64,000 nucleotides of DNA from an uncultured Sphingobacteriaceae bacterium (GCA_946887045.1 CAMPKC010000010.1:1-64000); one strand, 5' to 3'. Counted from the stretch's first letter, positions 28,781 to 40,900 are shown. Made by a program: numbers and translations. Notes: generated by a model not told the origin, from the letters alone.

Positions 28781-28932
28781 TATAGAAATAGTCTCATTTT
28801 TCCTGTTAAAGGTTTCAGATGTTGAACAAAGCTAAAAAAGCTGAGATAATTACCTGCGTTTTTCGGAATTTGGAAAAATACTTTGTAGGTGATTTTAACC
28901 AGGATGCCATGACGGGGTGCTTTAATAAAAAA

Positions 28933-28964
28933 TTTGCTAAAACGATTTAGCATTTCTATATTAG
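28933..28964 (+). promoter_or_regulatory. Promoter P2 with embedded class A operator
   Basis: TTTG at 28933-28936, 20-base spacer, TATATTAG at 28957-28964. The operator GCTAAAACGATTTAGC spans 28936-28951, identical in sequence and position to P1. The -7 box deviates by one base from TAnnTTTG. It drives the leader ORF at 29098 and the first giant lyase gene. Confidence 0.85.
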
Positions 28965-29097
28965 AAAATTGAAGGAGCGGTTGCTCCTTAAGAATCGGAC
29001 AGTCACTTTGTTTGCCGGCTCAAAACTAACAATACTCAATTATCAACCAGCTGCGGGGAATTTCCCTGTCTTATGTTTTATCTAATTGTTAATTTTT

Positions 29098-29343
29098 ATG
29101 AGGGAACTTTTACTTAATCAGCCAACGCTGATCGAAAAAGAGAATCCGATTATGCTTATTCTCGCTATTTTGGGAAAAATAAGCGCCCTGAAATCAGAGA
29201 CTCTGGTACAAACATTTTTCCATCCGGGTCTTTCTTTTACCCAGGCCGGCCCAAATCGGCTGAAAACCAGCATTGCCGGGGCCGAGCTCTCGCGTTACAG
29301 CGCATTTAAATATTCCTCGATTAATAAATTAATTACAATATGA
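29098..29343 (+). CDS. Leader ORF, vestigial lyase N-terminus, overlapping the first giant lyase gene
   Basis: 81 codons starting MRELLLNQPTLIEKENPIM and ending with TGA inside the ATGA at 29340-29343, so its stop overlaps the start of the next gene by four bases. It is clearly homologous to the leader ORF at 34718 (RxLLLNQ..LI.KEN.IM, then SE..xQTFxHP, then PN.LK.S). The internal part QTFFHPGLSFTQAG resembles the mature N-terminus of the lyase it precedes (QTFVHPGIPLSGS), so it looks like a degenerated duplicate of the gene's own beginning. The ATGA arrangement implies translational coupling. No function of the peptide itself is evident. Confidence 0.5.
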   Translation: MRELLLNQPTLIEKENPIMLILAILGKISALKSETLVQTFFHPGLSFTQAGPNRLKTSIAGAELSRYSAFKYSSINKLITI

Positions 29344-32300
29344 AAAAGAATTACTTTTTTATTCTTCTGACACTGATGTTAACTGTTTGCATGTCAGTGC
29401 GATCGCAAACCTTTGTACATCCAGGAATTCCACTTTCGGGTTCAGATCTGAGTACTTTGAAGGCTCATATTCAGGCCGGAGATTATCCTTGGAAACAGGC
29501 ATACGATGTTTTGGCGGCAGATGGCAAGGCCCAGTTGACCTACCAGATGGCTGGGCCTTTTGCCTCGGTTAGCCGTAATCCCCACATTAACCGTAACCAA
29601 TGGATGGCCGATATGGATGCCGCATTCAAGTTGTCTCTGATGTGGTATTTTACGGAGAATGCGAATTATGCTATGAAGGCGAGGGATATTTTAATAGCAT
29701 GGGCAACTACACAAACTGAATTTGTGGGAATTGAGTCCAACCTGGACTTAGGCGATTTCGCTTATGCCTATGGTGGTGCTGCTTCCATCCTTAGGGGCAC
29801 TTGGGGCGGCTGGACGGCCGCCAATACCACAGCAGTACAAAATCTTTTTAATAATGTATACTGGCCGGCTACAGGTTGTGCTGGTTATGCTTTAGGGCCT
29901 GCCAATAAAGGCACTTTGAGTATAGCCGGAGGAGCCGCTATCGCCGCATTTTCTGATGATCCGGCAAAAATGGCACATATAGTTCACCTGATGCGATACA
30001 TTGGTTCTACAGGGTTTAAAAATACCCTGCCCAGCGGAGAACACGGGGAAAGTGGAAGAGACCAGGGCCACTCTCATGGCATGTGGAGCGGCATGGCGTT
30101 TACCGCAGAAGTGTTCTGGAAGCAAGGTATAGACCTTTATTCTGAACTGGACAATCGTCTGCTTGCCTTGGGTGAATATTTTGCTAAAACGAATACAGGA
30201 GAGCCGGTCGGGTTTGTTCCTTTTGGTACTACTGACTGGTATTATTTTACCGCTGCACCATACGGGTGGGATGGAGGAAGGTGGGGGATGACCCTGCTAC
30301 ATGGTGCCTATAAAGTACGCAAAAACATGAGTACACCGTATATCTCCAGGCGTCTTACCGACATACCGGGGCGATTTCATCCGGTATACACCTGGTTTTA
30401 TAAGTCTGAGGATAATTCTACGGCTACTATTCCGGCACAAACCCAAATTGTCCCTTCCCCTACAAAAGTGGGCACAGGTGGCTTAACCTCTCTGGACATC
30501 GGAGCAGCTTCCCCTGCAGGCAGTAGTTCCTATAATAATAATGTATGGACAGTAAGTGGAAGCGGGGCTGAAATATTGACGCATTCGGCTGATGGCCTTC
30601 ACTTCGTGTACAAACAAGTGGCCGGGAATTGTTCTATCATTGCCAAAGTGGAAACGACTGGAGGAGGTGCCCTGAATGCAAGAGCAGGGGTAATGATCCG
30701 TTCGGACCTTACCTCCACATCAGCACAAAGGGCATGGATCGCCATTAAATCCGGTAAGAGGGCAGAAAGTTTCATGCATGGATGGACGGAGGTGAGGGGT
30801 GGCTCCAACTGGGAAAAACAGGACAGGGCGATCCCCCAGGATTCTTACTGGGTTAAGATTGAACGCATAGGAGATATGATTAACACCTATTACTCACCGG
30901 ATGGTACAAGCTGGGCTACTGAAGTACAGGGCAGGTTTGCCGGCTTTACCGGCACGGCCTATATTGGCCTGGCGGTTTGCTCTAACTCCAATGGCGTTTT
31001 AAATACTGCTACTTTTAGCCATGTGAGTGTTACCGGAGGACAAGGTGGAATTGTTACCGTGCCTGAGGCTCCACATTCTATATATACATACGCAGGAAAT
31101 AACCAGGTTCAACTTCGCTGGCTTCCTTCATTCGGCGCAGTGAGCTACACGCTTAAACGGGCCACCTCGCAAAATGGGACTTATACCACCATTGCGTCTA
31201 ACCTTTCCGGGAACAGTTTTATGGACACCGGTGTAGCCAACGGGCAGTCTTATTATTATAAGGTTTGTGCTGTAAATTCTGCAGGCACCAGTGCGAATTC
31301 TCCTGCAGATCCCGCCGCGCCAAAAGCGCCATATGTTGCCCAGGCCTTAAATGGACTGTACCGTATCATAGCCACTCATAGTAATAAAGCGGTGGAGGTT
31401 AAAAACGGTTCAACTACCGACGGTGCATTACTGGGCCAAAAGACATACGCTTATTTAAGTAACCAGCACTGGACAATAAGCTCTGTATCTGGTACAGACT
31501 ATAAGATAATAAACTTGCGGAGCGGAAAGGCTATGGACGTAGTGGCCAATGCAACAACGGATGGTGCCGCAATTGAGCAACGCAGCTACTCGGCAACAGA
31601 CGCAGCTCAGGTTTGGTCCATTAAAGACAGGGAAAATGGAACTTTCAATATTGTTAGCAAACCCAGCGGGAAAGCACTCCAGGTTCCGGGTACAAGTACG
31701 GCGGAGGGCGCAGCAATGGACCTTTTCAGATGGACTGACGGGACAAACCAGATCTATAGAATAGAACCGGTTACGGCATCCGAAATTTTCTCGGCCTACC
31801 AGCAAAAACTGAACGAAGCAATAAAATTACGTGATACCACAGCTACCAGTACCACAAATGAGCTGAGTAAATTTCCGGTAGCGGCCAAAGCGCAGTTAAA
31901 TGATAGCATCACGTATATCCAGTCAGTGTACAATGCACAATCGACAGTTATTCAGGTTAGTGCCTATATTACCATCCTGGATAATGCAATAAAACGGTAT
32001 AAAGCCACTATGTATTACCAGACTAATGGGCTTGCTGATGGATATTACTACCTTAAACCCCTTGGCAGTGATTCATTATGGACCAGGAATGACACCAACA
32101 CTCCGCTATTTGGTGTAGTGAATTCCGACCCCCTACTTCAGGTCTGGGACGTGAGAAAGCAGGGTAACGGCAGATACAAGATTGCTTGTCTCAGCGCCCC
32201 TGCATCTTTTAGCAACTATATAAACGAGAACGCGCAATTTGGTACTAATAACTATTCGGATGCCTGGAATTCGTTTAATATTTACTTTGACGGAGCCTCG

Positions 32301-34223
32301 TATGCCGTTCAGCGGGCTCAATCAGGAGGAAACGGTTACTGGTATCAAAGCGATGATATGATACTTGCTGAAGGTGGAAGTACTAACGATCCTGTTCCCT
32401 CTAGCTTTCCTTTCCGGTTTGTGCCTGTAGGAACAGTGCCGATAAACCTGAAAGTAGCAGCGGGCAATGCTAAAAATATACTGGAATGGGATCCCATTCC
32501 AAATCTTACCTATACGGTAAAACGTTCAACTACACCGGGCGGGCCTTATACCACTATGGTAAACCTTAGCGCACCCGGATTTACCGATACCAATGTGAGC
32601 AATGGGACTACGTACTACTATGTAGTTGCCTCGCCCGATAATGTTGCTTCCAGTCCGCAAATTACCGCATCGCCAAACATTGGCCAGGTCACTTACCTGA
32701 AATTTGACGAAACAAGCGGAACGCGTGCTTTTGATAGCTGGGGTGCCACTCACGCAACGTTAGCGGCGGCGGCAACGCGTAATACAGGCCGTTCCGGATC
32801 AGCACTTAAGCTGGACGGGACCTCAACCTCTTATGCTACACTGCCAGCCGGAATTGTAAGTACATTAAACGACTTTACCATTTCAACCTGGGTTAAAATG
32901 GATACAGTTACAAACTGGATGAGGGTGTTTGATTTTGGTATTAGTACTACACAATATATGTTCCTTACAGTTCAGGCAGGAAGTGCAAATGTGGTGCGTT
33001 ACGCTATTAAAAATGGGGGAGCAGAGCAATCGGTCAGTTTTACCTATGCCTTACCGCTTGATACTTGGACGCATTTGGCTGTTACCCAGTCCGGAAATAC
33101 CTGTACCTTATATATCAATGGCGCTGCGGTTGCCTCCAATACCGCTATTTCCATTAAGCCTTCAACTCTGGGCAGCACTACCTTGAACTATCTGGGCAAA
33201 TCACAGTTTAATGACCCGCTGTTTAAAGGTTCAATTGACGAATTTAAAATTTACAGCAGGGCTCTCACAGCATCTGAAATTGGTGCAAGTTCCGGACAGG
33301 TTACTTACCTGAAATTTGATGAGACAAGTGGAACAAATGCCATTGACAGTTGGGGAACCAATCATGCTACTTTGCAGGCAACAGCAACACGTAATGCCGG
33401 CCTTTCGGGCAATGCCCTTAAGTTTGATGGGACTTCAACCTCTTACGCTACCTTGCCAAGCGGTATTGTAAGTACGCTAAACGACTTTACGATATCCACC
33501 TGGGTAAGAATGGATGCTAAATCTAACTGGATGAGAGTATTTGACTTTGGTACCGGAACCAGTAAAAATATGTTCTTAACCATCCAGGCCGGAACTGCGA
33601 ATGTGATGCGTTATGCGATTAAGAACGGAGGCCCAGAGCAGCAAGTGAGCTTTAATTATACGCTTCCGCTGAATACCTGGACGCATTTTGCCGTTACCCA
33701 ATCGGGAAATACCTGCACCTTGTATATCAATGGAACTGCAGTTGCCTCTAATACGGGCGTTACGATCAAGCCTTCTACCATTGGCAGCACCACGCTGAAT
33801 TATTTGGGCAAATCACAATACAATGACCCAATATTTAATGGTTCTATTGATGGGTTTAAAATCTATAGCAGGGCGTTGAGTGCTGCAGAAATACAAAATT
33901 TCAGCAATAATCAGATTGCTCAAAAAGAAGATCAAAATACACTTACACTTGATTGGGGTTCTGATAAGAATGTAGTAAATGGCACCACTATTTACCCTAA
34001 TCCCGTGCTGAATGATCGATTTGCTATTGTTACTAAAACTGAGCTGATCGGAAAGAATGTGCAATTGAAATTAATTGATTTGATGGGACGCACTGTATAT
34101 TCGAAATCATTTAACACCGTTACGGGTAATATAGAAGTAGTGTTAGGTCACGCTCTGCCTGATGGCATTTATAGCTTAGTTCTGAATAAACTTTATTCTG
34201 GTAAGGTTATGATAAAACAATAA
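29340..34223 (+). CDS. Giant multidomain alginate-lyase-superfamily protein secreted by type IX system (copy 1)
   Basis: 1627 residues. Signal peptide 1-22. The alginate-lyase-type domain spans about 50-335 (FVHPGIPLSGSDLSTLKAHI, GIESNLDLGDFAYAYGG, GEHGESGRDQGHSHGMWSGM). Then follow: a concanavalin/DUF1349-like domain at ~380-565, fibronectin III at ~575-660, a ricin-type beta-trefoil at ~670-810 (GLYRIIATHSNKAVEVKNG), a short helical segment at ~815-890, an uncharacterised beta-rich domain at ~895-1030, fibronectin III at ~1035-1112, two LamG domains (~1115-1313 and ~1320-1520), and a type IX sorting domain (IYPNPVLNDRF...GIYSLVLNK...). The architecture indicates a surface or released lyase with several glycan-binding modules. 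The true polysaccharide is unknown; members of this superfamily cleave uronic-acid polymers. It is a paralogue of the next large gene. Confidence 0.88.
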   Translation: MKKNYFFILLTLMLTVCMSVRSQTFVHPGIPLSGSDLSTLKAHIQAGDYPWKQAYDVLAADGKAQLTYQMAGPFASVSRNPHINRNQWMADMDAAFKLSLMWYFTENANYAMKARDILIAWATTQTEFVGIESNLDLGDFAYAYGGAASILRGTWGGWTAANTTAVQNLFNNVYWPATGCAGYALGPANKGTLSIAGGAAIAAFSDDPAKMAHIVHLMRYIGSTGFKNTLPSGEHGESGRDQGHSHGMWSGMAFTAEVFWKQGIDLYSELDNRLLALGEYFAKTNTGEPVGFVPFGTTDWYYFTAAPYGWDGGRWGMTLLHGAYKVRKNMSTPYISRRLTDIPGRFHPVYTWFYKSEDNSTATIPAQTQIVPSPTKVGTGGLTSLDIGAASPAGSSSYNNNVWTVSGSGAEILTHSADGLHFVYKQVAGNCSIIAKVETTGGGALNARAGVMIRSDLTSTSAQRAWIAIKSGKRAESFMHGWTEVRGGSNWEKQDRAIPQDSYWVKIERIGDMINTYYSPDGTSWATEVQGRFAGFTGTAYIGLAVCSNSNGVLNTATFSHVSVTGGQGGIVTVPEAPHSIYTYAGNNQVQLRWLPSFGAVSYTLKRATSQNGTYTTIASNLSGNSFMDTGVANGQSYYYKVCAVNSAGTSANSPADPAAPKAPYVAQALNGLYRIIATHSNKAVEVKNGSTTDGALLGQKTYAYLSNQHWTISSVSGTDYKIINLRSGKAMDVVANATTDGAAIEQRSYSATDAAQVWSIKDRENGTFNIVSKPSGKALQVPGTSTAEGAAMDLFRWTDGTNQIYRIEPVTASEIFSAYQQKLNEAIKLRDTTATSTTNELSKFPVAAKAQLNDSITYIQSVYNAQSTVIQVSAYITILDNAIKRYKATMYYQTNGLADGYYYLKPLGSDSLWTRNDTNTPLFGVVNSDPLLQVWDVRKQGNGRYKIACLSAPASFSNYINENAQFGTNNYSDAWNSFNIYFDGASYAVQRAQSGGNGYWYQSDDMILAEGGSTNDPVPSSFPFRFVPVGTVPINLKVAAGNAKNILEWDPIPNLTYTVKRSTTPGGPYTTMVNLSAPGFTDTNVSNGTTYYYVVASPDNVASSPQITASPNIGQVTYLKFDETSGTRAFDSWGATHATLAAAATRNTGRSGSALKLDGTSTSYATLPAGIVSTLNDFTISTWVKMDTVTNWMRVFDFGISTTQYMFLTVQAGSANVVRYAIKNGGAEQSVSFTYALPLDTWTHLAVTQSGNTCTLYINGAAVASNTAISIKPSTLGSTTLNYLGKSQFNDPLFKGSIDEFKIYSRALTASEIGASSGQVTYLKFDETSGTNAIDSWGTNHATLQATATRNAGLSGNALKFDGTSTSYATLPSGIVSTLNDFTISTWVRMDAKSNWMRVFDFGTGTSKNMFLTIQAGTANVMRYAIKNGGPEQQVSFNYTLPLNTWTHFAVTQSGNTCTLYINGTAVASNTGVTIKPSTIGSTTLNYLGKSQYNDPIFNGSIDGFKIYSRALSAAEIQNFSNNQIAQKEDQNTLTLDWGSDKNVVNGTTIYPNPVLNDRFAIVTKTELIGKNVQLKLIDLMGRTVYSKSFNTVTGNIEVVLGHALPDGIYSLVLNKLYSGKVMIKQ
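32687..33890 (+). repeat. Tandem LamG-coding repeat
   Basis: Two consecutive ~600-base units (about 32687-33289 and 33297-33890) encode near-identical LamG domains, each starting GQVTYLKFDETSGT and ending with LNYLGKSQ.NDP.F.GSID. The DNA similarity shows an internal duplication. Confidence 0.75.
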
Positions 34224-34299
34224 GTTTCTCATCTTTTCAGGGGCACATCCTAAAGAAACGATGATTTATCGCTCAAACATGGGCTTTTAATAAGTAACA

Positions 34300-34346
34300 G
34301 CATGCAGAATGGAGGGCTTAACTGATTGCCCTTGCTGCATGCTTTT
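34300..34346 (+). terminator. Terminator after the first giant lyase
   Basis: GCATGCAG...AGGGC pairs with GCCCT...CTGCATGC and is followed by TTTT. It ends the transcript of the first lyase gene, so the second lyase depends on its own promoter P3. Confidence 0.75.
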
Positions 34347-34474
34347 GTGAGCAAATCACTTATTGTTGTAGTAGCTATCAGGAAGTTCAATGTGCGAATG
34401 TTTGCTTCCCATTTATTTAACTAAGACTATCCGTTGACCAGAGTATTTTAGTTGCAGCTAAAAAAAATATAATA

Positions 34475-34506
34475 TTTGCTAAAACGATTTAGCATGATTA
34501 TATTTG
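34475..34506 (+). promoter_or_regulatory. Promoter P3 with embedded class A operator
   Basis: TTTG at 34475-34478, 20-base spacer, TATATTTG at 34499-34506. Operator GCTAAAACGATTTAGC at 34478-34493. Same geometry as P1, P2 and P4. The untranslated leader after it resembles that of P1 (GTAAAAAGAGGGCTGG there, GTAAAAGAGGGCAGG here). Confidence 0.88.
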
Positions 34507-34717
34507 AATAAATTACAGGAGTGGTATCTCCGTGTGATTTTTAAAGGGGTGAAAAAGCTGGCGCTTTTTTAAAGTATTGCAGAGTGTAAAAGAGGGCAGG
34601 CGTAATTCTTTAACAAACGGCCAAACTAACAATAAACCAATTATAAATGTATGAACCACCGAATCCAACTACTCGCAGGGATTTCCCCTGTCTTATATTT
34701 TATTCAAAATTAATTTT

Positions 34718-34957
34718 ATGAGGAAACTTTTACTTAATCAGCTAAAGCTGATCGCAAAAGAGAATCTGATTATGCCTATTTCGCCCATTTGGGCCAAAAT
34801 GAGTGCCCAAAAATCAGAGGCTCGGTCACAAACATTTGTCCATCCGCGTACTCCTTTTACCCGGATTTGCCCCAATCAGTTGAAAGCCAGCACAACCAGG
34901 GAGCCCTGGCTGTCTGCTTACAGTCCATTTAAAAATGATTTCCGGTTAATAAATTAA
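34718..34957 (+). CDS. Leader ORF, vestigial lyase N-terminus, before the second giant lyase
   Basis: 79 codons, MRKLLLNQLKLIAKENLIM, homologous to the leader at 29098. It contains SQTFVHPRTPFT, almost the mature start of the lyase encoded just downstream (SQTFVHPGIPHS). It stops 7 bases before the lyase ATG at 34965, close enough for translational coupling. It has no clear signal peptide of its own and no known family. Confidence 0.5.
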   Translation: MRKLLLNQLKLIAKENLIMPISPIWAKMSAQKSEARSQTFVHPRTPFTRICPNQLKASTTREPWLSAYSPFKNDFRLIN

Positions 34958-34964
34958 TTACAGT

Positions 34965-37900
34965 ATGAAAAAGAATTACCTTTTTATTCTTCTGGCCTTG
35001 ATGTTCTGTGTTTGCTTGTCGGTACGGTCGCAAACCTTTGTGCATCCTGGTATTCCTCATTCCAGCTCGGACTTGAGTATTCTGAAGGCTCATGTCCAGG
35101 CCGGTGATTACCCTTGGAAGCAGGCTTACGATATCCTGGCGGCCGATGGCAAATCGCAACTGACGTATATGCCAAACCCTTTTGCCTCAGTTAGTCGCAA
35201 TCCCAATGTCAATCTTTGGCCATGGAGAAACGATATGGTTGCTGCATTTTTTCAAGCCATGATGTGGTATTTTACTGGTAATGAATTGCATGCCAAAAAA
35301 TCGAGGGATATTTTAATGGCATGGGCCACTACCCAGACGGAGTTTGGGGGGATTGAATCTAACCTCGACTTAGGCGATTACGCTTATGCCTACGGTGGTG
35401 CAGCCTCCATCCTTCGTGGAACCTGGAGCGGCTGGACAGCTGAAAATACTGCAGCCGTAAAAAATCTGTTCAACAACGTGTACTGGCCGCGTACAGGTTG
35501 TGCCGGTTATGCTTTAGGACCGGCAAATAAAGGCACCTTGAGTATAGCCGGAGGAGCAGCTATCGCCGCATTTTCTGATGATCCGGCGAAAATGGCCCAT
35601 ATCGTTCACTTGATGCGATACATCGGTTCTACCGGAATTAAAAATACACTGCCAAGTGGAGAACACGGGGAAAGTGGAAGAGACCAGGGTCACTCACACG
35701 GCATGTGGAGCGGCATGGCGTTTACCGCAGAAGTGTTCTGGAAGCAAGGTATAGACCTTTATTCTGAACTGGATAACCGGCTTCTTGCTTTAGGAGAATA
35801 TTTTGCTAAAACGAATGAAGGTGAAGCTGTCGGATTTATACCTTTTGGTACTACAGACTGGCACTATTTTAACGCTGCGCCTTGCTGCTGGGATGGAGGG
35901 AGATGGGGTTTAACGCTGTTACATAGTGCCTATAACGTACGTAAAAAGCTCAGTACTCCTTACATATCTAAACGGCTTAGCAATATCCCGGGACGTTTTG
36001 ACCCGGTATATACCTGGTTTTATAAATCTGAAGACAATTCTACGGCTACCATTCCAGCGCAAACCCAGATCGTTCCTGATCCCGGAAAAGTGGGCACGGG
36101 CGGTCTAACCTCTCTGGATATTGGGGCGGCATCGCCAGCAGGAAGCAGTTCCTACAACAATAATGTATGGACGGTAAGAGGAAGCGGGACAGAAATATTG
36201 ACCCATTCGGCTGATGGTTTGCACTTCGTTTATAAGGAAGTGACCGGCAACTGTTCTATCATTGCCAAAGTGGAAACGGTTGGAGGAACTGCCCTGAATA
36301 CAAGGGCGGGAGTGATGATCCGTTCTGATTTGACATCTTCATCCGCACAAAGGGCATGGATCGCCATTAAATCCGGTAAGAGGGCAGAAGCTTTTATGCA
36401 TGGATGGACGGAAGTTAGAGGGGGCTCTAACTGGGAAAAAACCGAAAGGCCCATCCCACAAGATTCCTATTGGGTTAAGATTGAAAGAATTGGAGATGTG
36501 ATAGACATGTACTACTCGCTCGACGGAACCAGCTGGGCTGCAGAAACGCAGGGCAGGTTTGAAGGCTTTACGGGCAAGGCTTATATTGGTCTTGCAGTTT
36601 GCTCCAATGCTAACGGCGTGCTGAATACCTCTACCTTTAGCAATGTCAGTGTTACCGGAGGACAGGGAGGGATGGTTGTTGCACCCGAAGCTCCCCATTC
36701 TGTATATGCATACGCCGGCAATAACCAGATCCAGCTTCGCTGGCTTTCTTCCTTCGGCGCAGATAGTTACACGCTTAAACGTGCGTCTTCTGAAAATGGA
36801 CCTTATACCACCATTGCCTCTGGCCTTTCAGGGAACAGTTTCCTGGATGAGGGTGTATCGAACGGCCAGACCTATTATTACAAGGTTTGTGCGGTAAATG
36901 CTGCGGGCACAAGTCCAGATTCCCCAAGTGATTCGGACATGCCGGAAGCGCCGCCCGTTCCCCAAATATTGGGTTCAAATGGTTTTGATGGCGTGTACCG
37001 GATTATAGCGACCCACAGTAATAAAGCAGTTGAGGTTAAAAATGGCTCAACTGCCGAAGGTGCATTACTGGGACAAAGAACCTATGCTAATTTAAGTAGC
37101 CAGCATTGGATAATAAATCCTCTATCCGGAACAGATTATAAGATCATTAATTTGCTCAGCGGGAAGGCTATGGATGTAGTGGGTAATGCAGTCACCAACG
37201 GTGCACTTATTGAACAACGAACCTACTCTGCCACAGATTCATCTCAGATTTGGTCTATTAAAGACAGGGAAAATGGAACTTTCAATATTGTTGGAAAACA
37301 AGCCGGGAAAGCGCTTGAAGTTCCGGGTTCCAATGCCTCAGACGGTATTTCAATGAATCTTAATAGATGGCTTGATGGAAAAAACCAGATCTATAGGATA
37401 GAACCTGTTTCAGCTTCTGAAATGTCTGCCGCTTACCTTAAAAAGCTTGCGGAAGCCATAAAGTTACGCGATACTACAGAGACGACCGAAACAAATGTAC
37501 CCGGTAAATTTCCGGTAGCGGCTAATGCGCAGTTAAATGACAGCATCACGTATGTTCAATCTCTGTATAATGCCCAATCCACAGTGATCCAGGTGAGCGG
37601 TTATGTGACCATACTGGACAATGCAATTAAATGGTATTTAGCCTCGAAGTATTATCAGTTGAATACGCTGGCTGATGGGTATTACTATATCAAAACCTCT
37701 ACCAGCGATTCGTTATGGACCCGGAATGAAACCAATACTCCTTTATTTGAAGGGGTGAGTTCAGACCCTTTGCTTCAGATCTGGGACATTAGGAAACAGA
37801 GCAACGGCAGGTACAAGATCAGCTGCCTCAGTGCACCTTCTGCTTTTAGCAATTATATTAATGAGGCGGCAGTATTTGGGCGTAGTGTTACCCCCTTCTC

Positions 37901-40900
37901 GCTCGTTTGGAACTCCATGAACTTTTACTTTGATGGCACCTCGTATGCTATCCAGCGGGCACAGAGCGGAGGGAACGGCTACTGGTATCCTTATGGCAGG
38001 AACATATATACGGTAGGCGGGAGCGATAATGATCCTGTCCCATATACCTTCCCTTTCCGTTTTGAGCCGGTGGGAACTCTGCCGGTAAACCTGAAAGCAG
38101 CAGGAAGCGATGGTAAGAACATCCTGGATTGGGACCCGATCCCGAACATTACGTATATCGTAAAACGTTCAACGGCGGAAGGCGGGCCGTTTACCACGCT
38201 CGACACCATTAGCACCACGAAGTATATTGATAGCGTTGGTGTGAGTAACGGCAATACGTATTACTATCATGTTGTTTCGCCAGATAGCCTGGCTTCGAGC
38301 CCGGTGGTTGCAGCATCCCCGAATGTTGGCCAGGTTACTTATCTGAGATTTGACGAAACAAGCGGGGCTCGTGCTATTGACAGTTGGGGGGCTAAACACG
38401 GAACATTAGCAGCTTCAGCAAAACGGGATGCCGGAAAATACGGAAGTTCACTTAAACTGGATGGCTCAGGGAATGCCTATGCCACCTTGCCAACAGGTAT
38501 TGTCAGCACCTTAAATGACTTCACCATATCCACCTGGGTGAAAATGGATGGTCTTGGAAGCTGGATGAGAGTATTTGATTTTGGCACGGGTGGTACACAA
38601 TATATGTTCCTTACCGTTCAGGCAGGAACCTCTACCGTAAATGGAGTAACCTCCCCAATCGTTCGTTATGCAATAAAAAACGGAGGAGGAGAGCAAACGG
38701 TTAGTTTTAATTATCCCTTGCAGCTGAATTCTTGGACATATTTTGCCGTTACCCAATCAGGAAATACCGCCAGCCTGTATATCAACGGAGCTTTGGTATC
38801 AAGCAATACAGGGGTCTCTATTAAGCCCTCTCATCTTACTCCCGCTGGCACTACAACCGGCACAAATTTAAACTACCTGGGTAAATCACAGTTTAATGAC
38901 CCTTTGTTCAAAGGGGCTATTGATGACTTTAAGATTTACAGCAGGGCTTTAAGTACATCGGAAATTGCTTCCGCTTTTTCAAGTCAATCGATCACGATGA
39001 ATGCAATTGCCTCCAAATTAATGGGCGATGAGGATTTCGATCCTGCGGCTACTGTTTCTTCAGGACTTCCGGTAGCCTATACCAGTTCGAACCCATCAGT
39101 TGCCACGATCGTAGATGGAAAGGTTCGTATCCTGACTGTCGGAACGACCATCATTACTGCCTCACAGGCAGGAAATGATGTTTATTGGCCGGCAACACCG
39201 CAATCAAAACAATTGTCGGTTGCTATTACCAATAATACTCAGCCAATTGCTGTGCTGGGCAGGCCATTTACCTACACTATCACCAGTAAGGCACTGAGTG
39301 ATTTTACAGCAACAGGCTTACCTGCGGGCTTAAGTTTAGATGCCGGCCGTGGTGTAATATCCGGTACACCTACCGAATATGGCACTTTTCCTGTAGTCAT
39401 AGGAGCCCTCAATGACAGTATCCCAGGTACACAAACTATCACGTTAACGGTACAGAACAATGTAGTAAGCAATGTTATTGTTGCAGCAGGAGATGCTAAA
39501 AATATCGTGGAATGGGATGGTATTCAGAATTTTACGTTTAATGTTAAGCGTTCAACCACATCAGGAGGTCCTTATACTACGATCGCAAATGTGAGTACTA
39601 GTAAGTTCACCGATACGAATATCAGCAATGGAGCTACGTATTACTATGTGGTAGCAGCGGTAGATAGTGTAGGAGAAACCTCTATCAGTACAGAGGTAGT
39701 TGCAAAACCTAATATTGGCCAGCTCACTTACCTTAAATTTGACGAAGCAAGCGGAACCCGGGCTATCGACAGCTGGGGAGCTACTCACGGAACATTGGCA
39801 CCTACTGCAGCCCGTGCTGCCGGAAAAACCGGAACTTCACTTAAACTGGCTGGCACAGCTACTTCTTATGCCACCTTGCCAGTTGGAATAGTAAAGACAT
39901 TATCTGATTTTACTGTTTCCACCTGGGTGAAAATGGATGCGCTTGCCAACTGGATGCGGGTGTTTGATTTCGGTAACAGTACTACCCAGTATATGTTCCT
40001 TTCAGTGCAGGCAGGAACAACTACGGTAAATGGAGTAACGTCATCAACCGTTCGTTATGCCATTAAAAACGGAGGAACTGAGTTAAATGTAAGCTCTCCA
40101 TATGCCTTCCCGTTGAATACATGGGTTCACCTGGCTGTTACCCAATCAGGTAATACTGCCAGCTTGTATATAAATGGAACTTTGGTATCAACCAACACTG
40201 GGCTCAATATCAAGCCTTCACAACTTACCCCTGCTGGCACCGCAACCGGCACAGCTTTAAATTACCTGGGTAAAGCTCAATTTAATGATCCGCTGCTTAA
40301 AGGTTCTATTGATGAGTTTAAAATTTACAGCAGGGCTTTAAGTGCGTCGGAAATTGCAGAAGGTGTGAAGACCAGTCAGGTGATTACGTTTAATGCCCTT
40401 GCACCGAAAATAATTGGAGATGCTGATTTTGATCCTTCAGCAACAGCAAGTTCCAACTTGCCGGTTGTCTACACCAGTTCAGATTCAACTGTGGCAGCCA
40501 TCGTTTCTGGTAAAGTGCATATCATTGGCGCCGGAACCACAACCATAACGGCTTCACAAGCTGGAAACGCCGATTATTCAAAAGCTGATGATGTTTCTCA
40601 ACTGCTTACTGTTAATAAAAAAGAGCAGTCTATTAGCTTTGCTGCAATCGCAGAGAAAACTACAAGAGATTCAGATTTCGATCTTGTGGCTGTAGCTTCA
40701 TCCGGGTTAGCAATAAGCTACACTAGTTCAAACGAATCTGTTGCCACCATCATGAATGGCAAAGTTCATTTGGTTGGCGGTGGAACTACAGTAATTACAG
40801 CCTCACAAGAAGGAAATGAAAGCTATAATGCTGCAACTTCTGTAAGCCAGGAATTAAATGTATTTGCTCCTCCAGCTGTATTGACTAAAAATATAGAGGT

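Noticed and set aside
30179..30192. Half-operator TTTTGCTAAAACGA inside the first lyase gene (also at 35811)
   Set aside because: It encodes conserved FAKTN in both paralogues, lacks the right arm and has no promoter; most likely coincidence of codons.
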